From contig SNVD02009802.1 of assembly GCA_013180625.2 (NCBI GenBank), positions 310,001-374,000 on the forward strand: DNA of 64,000 nt. Reading direction: 5' to 3'. Of this stretch, positions 1-13,140 are shown in pieces. Each line of letters begins with the position of its first letter. The first letter of the stretch is position 1. The notes beneath the pieces were generated by a model. It saw nothing but the letters and a program-made list of their open reading frames with translations. It was not told the DNA's origin and did not search any database. The translations under genes and the position numbers were made by a program. The stretch is from Boswellia sacra (taxonomy: Eukaryota > Streptophyta > Magnoliopsida > Sapindales > Burseraceae).

Positions 1-564
1 GAACAGATAAACAACTCCAAATCTCAAGCTTCAACTAAAAAAATAAAAAATTCTAATCCTTCAAATGAATGATTGACCACAGCCCTAGAAAAAAGGGTTG
101 CATGAGGCTGACCGTTGGCAGAACTACAAAAGCACCCAGACCAAATACAATTTATCTCTCAATCCTGGCCTATAATCTCCACCTGAACTTAAAAGTGAAT
201 GTTGATACTCGAGAATTGCTAATGTGCAGGTGAAAATTACATATGAACAACCCTAAAAATATCACAAATAGCTAAAACAATAAATAGAAGGATTGAGGGG
301 AGAACTGCTTACTGTAACCCATGATTCGGTTACCGGGGCCTTCAGCCACGTGGAAATAGTCGGGCCATCTTGCCAAGTAGGTCATGTAGAATGACATATT
401 GAACTAACCGTAATTCGAGAAGAAGCAACATTTAGTGTCACCGTTAAGACAATAACTAAAAGATTCGTAAGCAAGTTATAACTTACTGTTTCAGTAAGAT
501 GGTCGAGATTAACACAAGTGAACCGGAGAAGGTCGTTGCAGCAAAACCTGCGAATAGTCGTCAT
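1..564 (-). CDS. NAA20: NAA20, catalytic subunit of N-terminal acetyltransferase B (5' part only)
   Basis: NAA20 is the GNAT-fold catalytic subunit of the ribosome-associated NatB complex, which acetylates nascent proteins starting Met-Asp/Glu/Asn/Gln; its partner is NAA25. Exon 1 is 564-487 (26 codons, ATG at 564-562), with donor GTAAGT after the ACA codon. Exon 2 is 403-313 (91 nt), entered from TTAG and left by GTAAGC in phase 1. The readable 56 residues begin MTTIRRFCCNDLLRFT and continue NMSFYMTYLARWPDYF and AEGPGNRIMGY, which I recognise as the very conserved NAA20 N terminus. The acetyl-CoA motif and the rest (the family is about 174 residues) lie beyond the left edge; bases 1-312 are intron 2. 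Identity is from recalled family sequence, and is firm. PRP18 follows on the opposite strand, as I recall in Arabidopsis. Confidence 0.93.
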
Positions 565-830
565 CTCGGGAGGTAGAGGGCAACCGCCGGAGGGGTTTGG
601 GCCTTGGACAAGTCACTAACAAAGTTTGGGAGAAAAATCACGAACCACCCTCCAGGTTTCAAGTATCGTCAATTACACTCCAAATTAACAAATTCCATCG
701 CTTACCGTTATTTGTGAAGGTGTTCAGTTCGCAATTACTTTTCTACCCCTCATCTTATAGGTCAAACCCAAATTTTATTAAAAAAAAAAAAACCCTAGCA
801 TAAAATCGAATTACTAACCGCCAATATTAA
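565..830 (-). promoter_or_regulatory. NAA20 upstream region with site II and telo-box-like motifs
   Basis: Upstream of the NAA20 ATG lie a TGGGCC motif (598-603, site II type) and AAACCCTAG (790-798, telo-box-like, reverse relative to the gene). Both are typical of plant translation and housekeeping promoters. No clear TATA box stands out in the first 150 bases. The motifs are seen; their function is inferred. Confidence 0.4.
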
Positions 831-2070
831 CCTAAATCTATTTTCCTCTCTAATCCATAGTTGCAGTACTATATTATATTGCATTAATTAATATTATACA
901 TAAAAGTAATGTCACACTTATAACTCATATAATATAAACTCTACAACATAATTTGTCAGCCTATACGATGAAAATTCACTGAAGGAGAAAAAAAAGAAAA
1001 TGGACAAGGAAATTTACATCTCCAATAGGATTTTACTACTTAGACTGTCACATCATATTATGGAGTTTATATTGTATGAATGTTATAATCTAGCATTATT
1101 GTATGCATAATGTAATATGTGTTTGATGGAACATTGCACTGTACTATTTTTTATACTATACTATACTATATTTATGTTTTAAATTGTATCATATTATTTT
1201 TAAATTCAAAAATTAACAAAATATTATTAAATAAATTAAATATTATTTTTATACCAAATTATATAAATTAAATACTAAATAAAAATAAATTATAGCCTAT
1301 AATTATAAAAATATATAATCTTTCTTATATTTTATTTATATAAATTTTACAAAAATAAAATAAAAATCATATAGAACAACCTATGAAATAGTTATACTTA
1401 AACTTGTATAAACTTTTTTAATGGAGTTAACATAACAAAAAATAATAAAGGGAAATCTATTACAAAAATAATAATAAACTAAAACATGTTTAGCGATCAA
1501 AGTAAACTAAAACATGTTAACATTTAAATGTTGTAAGCAAAAGAAAACTTGAACCCTAAAATACAAAGGTCAAGTCCATTACACAATATCAAGAATAAAT
1601 AGTTTCAATATTTAGAATCAAAGCCTATAGTTTGAATCGAGACATACACATCCATAAACAGAATCTTTTGATTAGGGTCACAACTATATCAAGCAACAAA
1701 AACAAATGCAAAAGAAGTAAAACAACATCCAATTTTTCATTTTAGCATTTTAGGTAGGTTTCATTGCACATGTAAATTCGTGACAAAACAAAACATAACT
1801 AAACTGTTTGCACAATCAGTAAAATCCTCCATGTCCAAACCACAACAACAAGCAACCATTAAGAGAGGTGCCTTATGCCATACAGAACTGGGTAATACAA
1901 AAGCTGACAAGCAACCACAAACAGAAAATATGAGAAAAACCAACTTCATGTCACTCTATAGATTTTCCTCAACTGGTCTCAGACTTCTCCAAAACTGCAA
2001 CAAACTCCACAATTAGTGGAACATAATGACAGAGAAATCAAATCCCACAACTTCAATCACGAGCTCTCTA
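831..2070. other. AT-rich intergenic spacer
   Basis: No coding potential is recognised. Between about 1120 and 1400 a run beginning GTGTTTGATGGAAC and continuing with ACTATACTATACTAT is reminiscent of a MITE end, but no matching second end was found. Confidence 0.5.
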
Positions 2071-2228
2071 TCAAAGAAGTTTCTCCATGAATCCTTGTCT
2101 CCAAGTAACCTTTAATGACTTAAAAGCTGATATATTTGAAGGTTTCTCTAATATAAGAGTCAATGCTTCAAGTCCTTCATCTTGACCAAGTCCCATAGCT
2201 ATAAGTTCATCAGCAATGTCAGAACAGT
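2071..2228 (-). pseudogene. Myb/SANT-like protein C-terminal fragment
   Basis: On the minus strand this stretch reads SDIADELIAMGLGQDEG, then EALTLILEKPSNISAFKSL, and a stop after MEKLL. It matches, nearly residue for residue, the last ~50 residues of the Myb/SANT-like gene at 52357-53365 of this window (SDIADELASMGLPEDDE, EALTLILEKPSHISAFKSL). No Myb domain lies upstream. The reading changes to retrotransposon protease sequence at about 2229, so this is a detached 3' end of a related gene or transposon accessory gene, fused by insertion or recombination. Confidence 0.8.
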
Positions 2229-3460
2229 AGTGCCGAAATGACCTTGAACTTTGAGAGTGAGTCCGTGGCACTGTCTTGCACACTCTATCTGCTCTCGATT
2301 TCTAACCATGAGTTGAAGCTTCTTGTTGCAAACCACTGGTGAACAGAACTTAGAGACCATAACCTGATCAATGAAGTTGTGAGTGCTGCCACCGTCTATT
2401 GAAAATCATTACATCCTTGTTCTTCAGTTTGCCCTTAACACGAATGGTTTGGGGATGTTCTATACCTGTAATAGCATGAAAAGAAACTTCTAGTATGCTT
2501 CAAAGTTCTCAAGTATATATAAAATGTTACTGTCATCGATGGTGATCAAATAAGGAGTCTTTTATCATAAATAATTGTGGCTGCTCATAACAATGGCCCA
2601 GGACAAACTTTTCATCATAGTAATAGCATAACCTTTTCTCTCGACGTTCTTTTGCCTCTTGGTTGGTGAATTGTTGAAAGCAAATCATTGGGTTACTAAA
2701 GCCTTGGTTTTTTTTTTTTTTTTTGGATTGGCAGGGACATTAGTATGCCAGCCATTGTATTTGGCATCGTTCTAAACGTCATTGTGGCTGTTTGGGAATG
2801 ATAAGAATGGTGAGTTTTTCTTTGTAGCAGGTTCCATTCCTTGATGAATTGAGCCACTTTTATAGCTTTCGCCAAAGTTTGTGGCTGTTTGATTTTAACG
2901 TCTAAGTGGATGTCATCACGGAGTCTTGCAACAAAACGACCAATTAATTAGAAAATGTTGAGGTCATCCATCAACCTGAGGGGAGAGCTTTTAAGAAACT
3001 TTTTGGTAAGCTACTACTGTTGAGTTTGTTTGAGGCCAGTCATAGCTTTAAACAGGTCCTCCTAGTCAATTGGGCCAAAACGGGGCAATACAACTTTAGT
3101 GAACTCATCCCAAGTGAGAGGTCTACAAAACTTCGTCGAAACTTGTGCCATTGTAAGGCGATCCCTTCCTAGGTGGAAAAATACTAGCTACACTTGTTGA
3201 TCATAGGCAATATCTTTGAAGTCAAAATATTATTCTGCTTTGTAAACCCAGTTAGTTGGGTCTTCACCATTAAACTTTGGGAAGGACAATCTGATATGGT
3301 GATAGGGGTGATCAGTGGCTGGACTAAGGCAAGATGGACTTGATTGGTTAGGGTGGTGTGAGGATTCTACAGGGGCAAAAGGGTTGGTTTTAGTATTGAT
3401 GGCGTTTAAGCTGTATGAGACTTGAAGGACTTGAAACTTTGGTAAGACCGTTTGCAAGGT
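2229..3460 (-). pseudogene. Ty3/gypsy retrotransposon gag-protease remnant
   Basis: Read on the minus strand from about 3457 downward there is a degenerate gag (pieces LSFPKFNGEDPTNWVYKAE, then LTWDEFTKVVL, then a segment with GRFVARLRDDIHLDVK) followed by an aspartic-protease core with DGGSTHNFIDQVM near 2390. Several in-frame stops and frameshifts interrupt it. The D-S/T-G catalytic triad reads DGG here, so even the active site appears altered. No reverse transcriptase or integrase is readable beyond the junction at about 2228, and no LTR pair was recognised. Family call is from recognised gag and RVP-type motifs. Confidence 0.8.
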
Positions 3461-6400
3461 GAAATTAAGTTAACCGAAGCTTGACTTGTGTCGAGCTAAA
3501 ATTTTGCCAACGTCATTGCAGAGTTCAACATTAGTTTTACCATAAGTGCCCAGGATTAGAACCACAATACCACTAATGTATAGAATTTTTAACCAAAAAA
3601 AGAAACAGAGATAGAGAAGAAAAAAGAGAGGAAATATTACAATAAAAATTTTTTCTCCATGCCTTCCATTAGTTCTAGACTACACATGTAGCTTCTGAAC
3701 TTTACATATTAAGCTAAGAAATAGAACAACAATAGCAAAATAATCTAGAAAATAACTAAACTTATGTTGACAATCAGCACCCAAAGCTTCTTAAACAGAA
3801 CCCACTAGGTCCCCAACTAACAAATTATTAACCAACTTGACTTGATCAAGTGTAAATGTTGACCAAATCTTTCACTCTTCCTCTCTTGCTTGCAAGGCAA
3901 TCTTCCACTCTCCCTCTCTTACTTACAAGGTATGCATGTAATCCCATGTATATCGAGCGCATATCACACACGCACATGATAGAGCATCCAAATGAACTAG
4001 CAAAGGTAGTAGTAAAAAGCTTTTAGGGCTTTGATATGAGAAGAGGATTAGGAATGAATGAAGTTGGAAAAAAAATTTATCTATTTGATTTTCAGTTTCA
4101 AAAGAAATAGAGCATTTGTTTTCAATTAGTTAGGGACTAGTTGTTAAGGTTCTATGTTTTGGATCAATTTTGGGAGATTGGAGGAGAGGTGAAGCGAAGA
4201 AGTGAAGGAGAACGGTGATGATTGAAAAAAAAATTAATGTTTTGTTTCTTATTTGAATAAATTTTATTAATTATATATGGGGAACAAAAAGTATTTTCAT
4301 ACTTCCACTATTGTTTTAACTAACGCAAAACGTGAATTTTATACAAGTTTAGAGATGTTAGTGATTAAAAACGCATAGTTATTCTCCAAGTGAAATTAAG
4401 CCAAAAGTCGAGGATGGTTGTTGATATTATCCCATATAATTGATGTAATTTATTTTATATTTTCGAATTTTAAAAGATTTTAAGTAAAGGTTCCTTTTAT
4501 AACATATATAGTTTATTTTTTTATATTTATTGATATTATAATTTTGCATATATTAATTTATTATATGTTAAGTTTGAAACCAGGTACAAATAATTCTAAT
4601 GAGTTCGATGGCATATTCTTACTTGGTTTATAATGTTAATAGTGATAATAAGCAATGTAAACGAATCAAATTCTTATTTAGCCTAAAATATAAACAATAA
4701 TACTAGACTTATAATCTACATATAACTCAAATTCTATAATCTAACTTGATGTGATAGTCTATATTGTAAAATCTTATTAGAGATGTAGATTCCTTTATTA
4801 TTTTTTGTTTTCTGTCTCCGGTGAATTTTTATACTGTTATATCGGGTTGTAAAGTTGAGATTGTATGTAAGTTGTAAGTTTAAGACAGTAAAATTTTATA
4901 CATGCAGTACCATAACCTATATATACCACTCTAACACTGCCCATTGCACTATAGACTTTCTCTTATTTGCTTTATGCCATGTATAAATTAATCATGGGAT
5001 ATTACTATAACATAATTGATTATCATACGACAAACTCTCCACTCTCAACAAATTAAAAATAAAATCCAAAACGTTGATATCAGTTAATTCTCCCTCGTTG
5101 ACCATATCAACATCTAAAATAATTACCAACACAAACACATAAAATATGTCTAAAATTAATTTTTTTGAGTGTTTAAATACATTGAATTACATAAATTGGT
5201 GAATTTTTTCAATGGTTGGAATTGAATTTTCTAGTTGATGTTTAGGTGTCAGTTGCAATGAAATAGTTGAGATAAAATGAGATAAGGTTAAAAACTAATT
5301 TTTAATTAATTATAGTGGCAAGAATTTAAGTGGGGAAATGTATTAATAAAATGAAAGGAGAGGAGAAATTCTTTGCTAAAACAGTCCCACAAAAGGTCGC
5401 ATCGCATAGCATCAGAAGTTTGGGTTCATTTCTTTACCTTTTTTTTGTATTTTTTACATTTTCATTTTTAAATAGGTATCTTGTCAATTTGTATAGTCAA
5501 GGGGTGATTATTATTATTATTTTTGTCTAAAATCTAAATAAATATGAATTAAACTGAAATCTGAATAGGTTTGAACATAAAAATCTGGATGATATGATTA
5601 TTTTTTTATTTTAACATATGAATTTAAATACATGAGAACTAATAATTTTACATATAATCCTATTTATATATATTATTTTCGCTTCTGATTTTATTTTAAA
5701 TAGTAAAAGTATTTGTGTACCAAAATTTGTTATGAATTTAATTTTGTTAGTTTTTACAATGTATAGTAGTTACGAAAAATATAACTGAAAACAGTAATGT
5801 AAATCGGAACATGATTTTTACATGGTTCGGTTATAACCAACCTACATCCACGAGTAACAAGAGTTGCAATCTACTATGTTATATAGGTTTATACTCGACT
5901 TAGGACTCTTTACAGTGGTAGACACCCGCTCACTCACTAACCTAATCTATGTAAACTTGATCAACCCCGATCACAACCATAGTCCTTCACACACTCTTCT
6001 GATGCTGCTCTTTTTCTGTCACGACTATCTTAACTACACACAGTTAATAATAACATAACATCCATAACTGATACAGATACATGTGATTACTCAACTCTCT
6101 TAAGCTCACAATATCTATAACAATTAACTAAAGTCTAAAGCTTTACACAAGACATAAAAAACAAATAAAAGACGCACTTAGACTTGCTCTTGTTTACTCT
6201 CTCTCAATTTGCTTTGAATGCGTTGAATGTCTTGCTCCAAAAACTATGAAGATAGCTTTATATAGTATTTGATATCAATTGTAATCATTGTTAATATCTT
6301 GTAGAATCTCAATAAAACTCATGAGGAAAGTTTGGATGACAATTAAACATTATATGAAGTGATAATATACTCTCATAAGTAAACTAGAACACTTAAACAA

Positions 6401-7651
6401 TATCATAATCTAATAACAGATAATTAATACAAATATAAAACTTCCTATTCAACTAGGGTATCAAATCCAAACTTTTTCCTATTAAACTAGTATACCATAT
6501 CAAAACTTATCCTATTCTATTAAAATTCTCCTAATACAAAATATCTATAAAAAATAAATGAGATTAGAAAAATATTTATATTTAATATTTTTATTACATG
6601 ATGACAAAATACTCATGTGTAATGCACATGCCATGTATGCCACGTCTAGAACCAACAAATTTATTTAAATGTGTATAACTGGGAAAGGAGTTATTTTTTT
6701 TAAAGAATTTGATATAGAAATAAGTTAAATGACCATAAAATAATTTTAAAAATATATGGAGAATCATAATATAAAATTAGAAATAAATAATAATGTTTCA
6801 AAATTAAAATACTATGCTATGTATAAATTAGTCATAAATGAATTTTTATAAGGACATTTAAGAGAATTAATTGAGTAATAAATGATTCACAAATTTGTAT
6901 TCAACTAAAAGTTAGAATTTTTAGTTTTTTTCTATTCAGATGAAAATGTCTTAAATTAAGTCTTAAGTAAAAAAAATAATCACCATAAAAAGATCTAAAA
7001 TTTGAGATTAAGTTAAATTGAAACTTCAGACCAGAAAATAATCACCTCTTAAGTGTTTATTTAATCATTTAAAAAAAAAAACCACAAAACTTAACTTTAA
7101 GTACAATACATGTAAAACATAGTTTTCAAGAAATATGAAAATAGCAAAAAGTTTTTTTTTTTCTTTCTTTCTAATTCCACCAAATCTTCTATTTGGTATT
7201 TAAGATTGTATTTAAGATCTTGTCTATCTAGATAAATATGTAGCTATCCAAAATATATACAATGGAATAGTTGGGTTGGCTCAATCCTTTTAGTAAAAGA
7301 TTGGACTGTGTTTAATTGCAATTCAACTAATAAACTAACCGTTAATTACTGAATTACAAAATATCAATTGCTTCGAATTCAAATTTGATCTCCTCCCATA
7401 CTTCACAAGCATTAGCCATTTTTTATTTTTTAAAATAATTTTTATTTTTTATTATAAATTATATTACTCAATAAATATTATATATTTATTATTATATAAT
7501 ATTTGAAAACAAAAAATTATTTTTTTCAACTATCATTCATTTGCAAACAAAAATACAAAAAACACGTAACGAGACATATTTTCATGAAATTCAAATATCT
7601 TATAGAATATGTAAACATATCTCATATTCTTAAATCCAACTAGAAATTTTG
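3461..7651. other. Intergenic AT-rich region with a small LTR-like fragment
   Basis: No gene is recognised in about 4.2 kb. The 3460-4260 part may include untranslated leader or LTR of the gypsy remnant. At 5820-5860 the sequence ACATGGTTCGGTTATAACC followed by CCTACATCCACGAG resembles the LTR-type sequence at 25386-25420 (TACGTGGTTCGGC then CCTACGTCCACGGG), so a fragment of the same broad repeat type is likely. The remainder is simple AT-rich sequence. Confidence 0.45.
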
Positions 7652-8829
7652 AAAATAAAAGGGAAAATTGAAAAAATGGACACAATTAGGGGTCTTTGAT
7701 AAAATTTGGACATATCCTAAAAAATTTTCATGCCATAGACACTTTCTTGACAAAAAGACTCAATTACCTTTACCCTTATTTATGTCATTGAATTTTAAAA
7801 AAAAAAAAATGCATAATCCTCTCTTATCTTCTTCTCCTTCTTCATCATTTCTCTCTTTGTAATTCTAATATCTCTCTCATATTTTTCTCTCTCTTCCTAT
7901 ATTTTACTGCATTTTCTTCATCTTATTTATTATCAAATATATTCATCAACTTAAGTTTTAAAAGGAGAAGAAATAAGGCAAGAGAGAAACAAACAACGGT
8001 TTGAAATTTGATAGCATGAAATCTGGCACTCGACAGCATGAAAATCCGACACTTGACATAATATGACATTTGACAACATTAAATCCTACACTTGAAGACA
8101 TGAAAGCCGACATTCGACAGCATGAAAATCTGACACTTGACATAATCCGACACTTGACAACATTAAATCCGGCACTTGACAGCATGAAAATCCGACACTT
8201 GACATAATGCGATACTTGACAATATTAAATCTGACACTCGAAGGCATGAAAGTCAACACTCAGACGATATAAAATCTGACACTCGACATAATCCGACACT
8301 TGATAACATTAAATCTGGCACTTGAAAGCATAAAATCCAACACTTGACGATATAAAATCCGACACTCGACATAATCCAACACTTGACAACATCAAATCTG
8401 ACACTTGAAAACATGAAATCTGACACTTGACGATATAAAATCTGACACTCTACAGCATAAAATCGACACTCGATGGCATGAATTGATGCTAGTTTTGAAT
8501 AAAAGAAGAAAATACAGGAAAATATGAGGAGAAGAGAGAAGAAGATGAGATAGATATTTGAATTGCAGAGAGAGAAAAAGTGAAGAAGAGAGAAGAAGAT
8601 GAAATTTTTTTATTTGTTTTATTGTTACTGCAACAAACGGGTATAAAAATATGAAGAGGTAAGTGCAAGGAAGAGAGAATTAAGGCATTTCGGAATAACT
8701 TGAATTATTAAGGGTATTTTAGTCTTTTTTCGAAGAAAGTGTCTATAGCATAAAAATTTTTTAGGATGTGTCTAAATTTTACCAAAGGCCTTTAATTGTG
8801 TCCATTTTTTCAATTTTCCCAAAATAAAA
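7652..8829. mobile_element. Mutator-like non-autonomous element 1 (1160 bp, 9-bp TSD)
   Basis: The element spans 7661-8820. Its ends are long inverted repeats of about 115 bp: the left starts GGGAAAATTGAAAAAATGG, the right ends with the complement, and similarity runs through the CCTAAAAAATTTT and ATAGACACTTTCTT blocks. It is flanked by a perfect 9-bp duplication AAAATAAAA (7652-7660 and 8821-8829). Long TIRs plus a 9-bp TSD are the signature of Mutator-like elements. It encodes no transposase. The interior, 8000-8480, is a degenerate minisatellite. A relative with the same TIRs is at 20747-21664. Confidence 0.88.
8000..8480. repeat. Minisatellite inside Mutator-like element 1 (CGACACTTGACA type)
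   Basis: Irregular tandem copies of short phrases such as CGACACTTGACATAAT, GACACTTGACAACATTAAAT and GACAGCATGAAAATC follow one another for about 480 bp. The core ACTYGACA is shared with the minisatellite of the second Mutator-like element (20955-21290), but the higher-order units differ. Confidence 0.8.
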
Positions 8830-9071
8830 ACACAAAAACTAAACGGGTCCAAAATTATCGGTTTTTTGCTAGTTGGGTTAAGTGCTGCAAATTGGGCCCA
8901 TTAGATAACCCAACTTTGCTATTGAAGCTCCATTTAGTGTGAGGTCCATGATCCATATACACAGACAAAAGCGAAAGGCCCAAGAAATTTGATTTGAGCT
9001 CTTTGAGTCGATATGTGACGACCTTCTGCAATCACTTTTCGAAAAACACCGGACGAGAATCAAACCCTAAG
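8830..9071 (+). promoter_or_regulatory. PRP18 promoter and 5' UTR: site II elements and telo-box
   Basis: Only about 240 bp separate Mutator-like element 1 from the PRP18 ATG. In it are TGGGCC (8893-8898), GGCCCA (8977-8982) and a telo-box AAACCCTAA (9062-9070) directly before the ATG at 9072. This combination is common in plant genes for ribosomal and RNA-processing proteins. An upstream in-frame start would lengthen the protein, but the conserved family start is MDLLQQELLKKRQ at 9072. Confidence 0.55.
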
Positions 9072-12000
9072 ATGGATCTCCTTCAGCAAGAACTCCTTAA
9101 GAAACGCCAGTCTCTGGCTGAAGATACCGGCGGCAAACGCTTCTTCAAGCGCTCCGAAATCGAGCAAAAACAAATTCAGAAACTCCGCGAACAAGAAAAA
9201 CGTGAACTCGAAGCCAAACTCCGCCGCCAGAGCACCGGTAGCACCACAGGTACATCCGCCACAAATAAATCTAACTCTCTCTCTTCCTCCACGATAAGCA
9301 CCACGACCAGTACGACCACATCCACCGCGACCACATCGAAATCCCTAACCAACGAGCAAAACATTGATAACCTAGTTCTCCCAAGGCAAGAAGTCATTCG
9401 GCGGCTCCGTTTACTGAAGCAACCGATCACTCTCTTCGGCGAAGACGACGACGCTCGTCTAGAGCGGTTAAAATACGTCTTGAAAGCCGGCCTCTTTGAG
9501 GTGGACAGCGACATGACGGAAGGGCAAACAAACGATTTTCTACGTGATATTGCAGAGTTGAGAAAGCGGCAGAAAACTGGGATTTTGAGCGAAAGGAAGA
9601 GGAAAGACAGGGAAGAGGGAGGAGAGGATGGAGAAGGAGGAGGTGGAGACGAGGAGTTGAGCGGTGACGGTGGGTCAAGTGGGGTTGATATGGATAAGGA
9701 TTTGAAGAGAATGAAGGCAAATTTCGATGAGTTATGTGAGGAGGATAAAATTTTAGTGTTCTTTAAGAGGCTGTTGAACGAGTGGAATCAGGAATTGGAT
9801 GAGATGCCTGAAGCGGAGAAAAGGACTGCTAAAGGCAAGTCCATGGTGGCTACTTTTAAGCAATGTGCGAGGTACTTGAATCCGTTGTTCAAGTTTTGTA
9901 GGAAGAAGGTACGTTCGATCACTATTTTACATTACATGTTGTAGGTTTCATTTTTTGTGTTATTAATTTAGACTATAATTTCATCAGAGATGATAGGATA
10001 ATCCTTTAGAGTTCTGGGAAATAAAACGGCAGTATCTAGTAGCTGCTAGCGGGGACGGAGCCAGAATGTTATGTTAGAGGGGACAAGGCAAATTAAAGCA
10101 TAATATAATTGAAAATTTTTAACAAAATTTGATAAAATCTAAGGTTTTTATATTCATTAATATAAAAAATTAGTAATCAGATATTTTTATTTGATGCGCT
10201 TGTAGCTGATTTCGCAGTTTAATAGTCAATGGTTAAACATATACTCTTTTATTTATATAATTAACTTCACTTATTGATCTCTTATACAATTTGTAGTAGG
10301 TGTTCCAAAAACATTCATTTTTAAAAACACTTTCTATTGAGATAAAAACATAACAACTATTAAAATCTTATTTTGATTATTTGACACTAAAAATGAAAAA
10401 TGTGCGGTCTCAATGTGATAAAATATACATGTAGGACAAATATAAACTGATTACTGTAATAATATAGAGTTTGCCTAACAATTAAACCCACAAATATTCC
10501 TAACTTTAGAATTAATATTCTCAACAATTTAAGTTCGTAATATAACATATTAATTAGGATTAAGATAAATTATTCTCTAATTGTAACATTATGTCAAAGT
10601 CTACTTAAAAACTTAATACATAAAATAAAAACTTAGCTAATAAAAAAAGGAGATGATCTATTTTACATAATTATTGATTCAGATTAATATGACAAAAACA
10701 ATGAAGTTATATTTAAAATTTGGATGCACATTTGCAATTTTTATATTTTATATCAAGTACTAAAATTGAGTGCATGAGGGATGAGAAATCAAGAAATTTT
10801 CAGAATGTAAGGAACAAAAATGTGAAACATAAAAAGCAAACTTAAAGAAGATTATTTCTAATCATTTCTCTATATATACAAAATTAAAGGAAATTGCTTT
10901 GGCAGTCGGGTGATCAGCCCCCATTCGCCTCTTTACAGTTCCATCCCTTGCTGCTAGCCTTCTGGGATAGCTCCATGCTTATGACCATTCATTATCACAT
11001 AGCATTTGAATTGTGCTCCTCAGTAGCAGTAGTGGACCGTGTGATGGGGAATTAGTAATTTGTTATTATCTGTTGACAGCCTTACGCGAATCTGCTTGCT
11101 AAATAATGCTAAAAATGTACTTTGAAGGAAAAATGTTGCGAAGGATGTATGGTCTAAATGCCATTTAAATTATATTTGTTTAAGATAATAGTGTAGGCCT
11201 GTTGTGTTTAACTTTGTTTCCTAGTTTACTAATACTTGTACTTTAAAAACCCCTCTAAGAGTAAACGCCTTAAATTATTTTGGATGAGGATCTAACATCT
11301 CAATTTCACTAAAGAAGATCCTGGGCAGCGAAGATTGTGTCCAGTGGTCTGTTATGTGATTATGTTTCTATACGGCTTCTAAACTAGGATGTCCTTTTGA
11401 ATGGTGCTGTTTCAATTCATGCTAGCTTTTGATTAAAGGATGAGAGCCCATATAACAAAACAGAGCATGTCTTTCCTTTGTTCTACTTATTCTGTTTCAA
11501 ACAGAGTGTGAGGGTTATGATTTGTACCCTAGTCGTTTCATCTTCAGCTCTTGGTTTTGAATAGGAGGAATTAACAATTTTTTATCCTATTTTCCTATAT
11601 TAAAAAAAAAAGCGAACTTTTTATTCTGTTAATTGCGCGGTTCTTATTGACCTCACTTGGGTGGTTTGGAAGCTGGAATGTCATTATTAACCTCTGGAGG
11701 GGAGGGTGAGAATGGAGCTTAAACCTGTGGATGTACTTTTGGATAGTGTGAGAGGGTGATGTAGTATAGCAAGAGGTTACTTGTTAATAAAAACCCTTCG
11801 AGTAATAATCTATGCACAAATTGAATGCCTTTCTCCACATGAGGAACCAATTAATTTCCTTTAAGGATTTCTTTTGGATGTATTGTGATTGCTATTACAC
11901 ACTCTTCTCTGTTGATAATTTTAATAGAATTTGGATTTATATAAAGCATGTTGCATTCAATGTTGTATGCAGGTTCTTCCTGATGATATCCGTCAAGCAT

Positions 12001-12386
12001 TAATGTTGGTGGTTCAATGCTGCATGAAGCGAGACTATCTAGCTGCAATGGACCATTATATTAAACTGGCTATTGGAAATGCACCCTGGCCAATTGGTGT
12101 CACTATGGTTGGTATCCATGAACGTTCAGCCCGTGAGAAAATTTACACCAACAGTGTTGCCCATATTATGAATGACGAGACGACTCGCAAATACCTGCAA
12201 TCAGTGAAGAGATTGATGACCTTTTGCCAACGACGCTATCCGACACTGCCATCCAAAGCAGTTGAGTTCAATAGCCTGGCTAATGGCAGTGACTTACACT
12301 CTCTTCTGCAAGAAGAGAGGGTTTCTGGTGGTAATCAACCCTCAGAGGAAAGGCTACATTTAATGCCTGCACCAAAGGAGACTTAG
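9072..12386 (+). CDS. PRP18: Pre-mRNA-splicing factor 18 (PRP18)
   Basis: Prp18 is a second-step spliceosomal factor that works with Slu7 to dock the 3' splice site. Exon 1 is 9072-9908 (279 codons, donor GTACGT) and exon 2 is 11973-12386 (137 codons plus TAG, acceptor TGCAG); the 2064-bp intron is phase 0. The 416-residue product is near the usual plant length. It has a basic coiled N terminus (10-52), a Ser/Thr-rich linker (54-91), an SFM/PRP4-like motif (about 102-150), an acidic glycine-rich stretch (181-206) and the Prp18 domain (about 225-385). That domain includes the invariant loop GNAPWPIGVTMVGIHERSA at about 314-332. The frame is intact. The gene is presumed constitutive, in line with its telo-box leader. 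Confidence 0.95.
10030..10900. repeat. Probable transposon debris in the PRP18 intron
   Basis: Intron sequence from about 10046 begins GGGGACGGAGCCAGAATG and is followed by about 800 bp of very AT-rich sequence, ending before GCTTTGGCAGTCGGGTGATC at about 10896. A similar GGGGCGGATCCATAC phrase occurs at 36881. Such phrases often mark plant repeat ends, but I found no TIR, TSD or ORF, so the class is left open. Confidence 0.3.
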
Positions 12387-13140
12387 GCATTGATTATCTT
12401 TATTTTTTTATAGATCTTTTAAATGCAATCTACTGGTCATTTTTAGCATGAATGATGAGCCATGTTGTTACCCTTTGTTAGGTTTGACGATTCAGTTGAT
12501 GGGAAAAGTGAAAAGAAAAGAATAGCTTCACCTGCTAGACTTAACTACTATATTTTCAAATCCATCGTTATGGGGCATTGGGTATTTGTGATGTAACCCA
12601 AGTCTTTTGATCGACTTTTCTGTGTACTCTAATTATGCTTTGATTCATCGAGACTTGGGGTGTGTAAATTGCTATGTTAAACAATAGAGTAGGGTTTGGT
12701 CTTCGGCCAGCCATGTATCTTAGATTTACCAGTGAATCCGTTTGAAATATGTCCGTTATCCACCTTTTTTTCTGCCGTTTACCGTAATTTAAATCTTTTC
12801 ACATGCAAAATTTCTGGATGTAAATTGGAACACAAGTTTCCCATTAATGGGCTTTGCTGTGCAATGTACATCTCCATCCAATCACCACATTAGTCACACG
12901 GTTCATGGTGTTACAGTAGTTTTCTCCACTTGGTAGTGAAAAATTTCCTGCAAAGGTAGGTGCACTTTCCGTAGTTGGAAGAAGATGGTCTGGAATATAT
13001 AGCAGTGATTCTGTACGCTTAAGTGGAAGACTTGCAGTTGCGGTCTCCTGAAGACATACACGTCAACGATTGGCCCCTTAACACGCTTCTAAAAAAGTGA
13101 ATAAACTAGGTTTGGGTAAGACCATGTATCAGAATCAAGC
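12387..13140. other. PRP18 3' flank and psaD distal upstream region
   Basis: This holds the PRP18 3' UTR (ordinary AT-rich trailer) and then about 500 bp of unremarkable sequence. No separate gene is recognised. A TATATA run at 12995 is about 300 bp from the psaD ATG, too far to be its obvious TATA box. Confidence 0.5.

Noticed and set aside
8000..8480. Possible CRISPR-like array
   Set aside because: Repeats are irregular and lack unique spacers, in a eukaryotic genome inside a Mutator-like element; it is a minisatellite.
9176..9720. Long open frames on the minus strand across PRP18 exon 1
   Set aside because: They are antisense shadows of the coding exon, with Ser/Val-rich or Pro/His-rich text and no family similarity.
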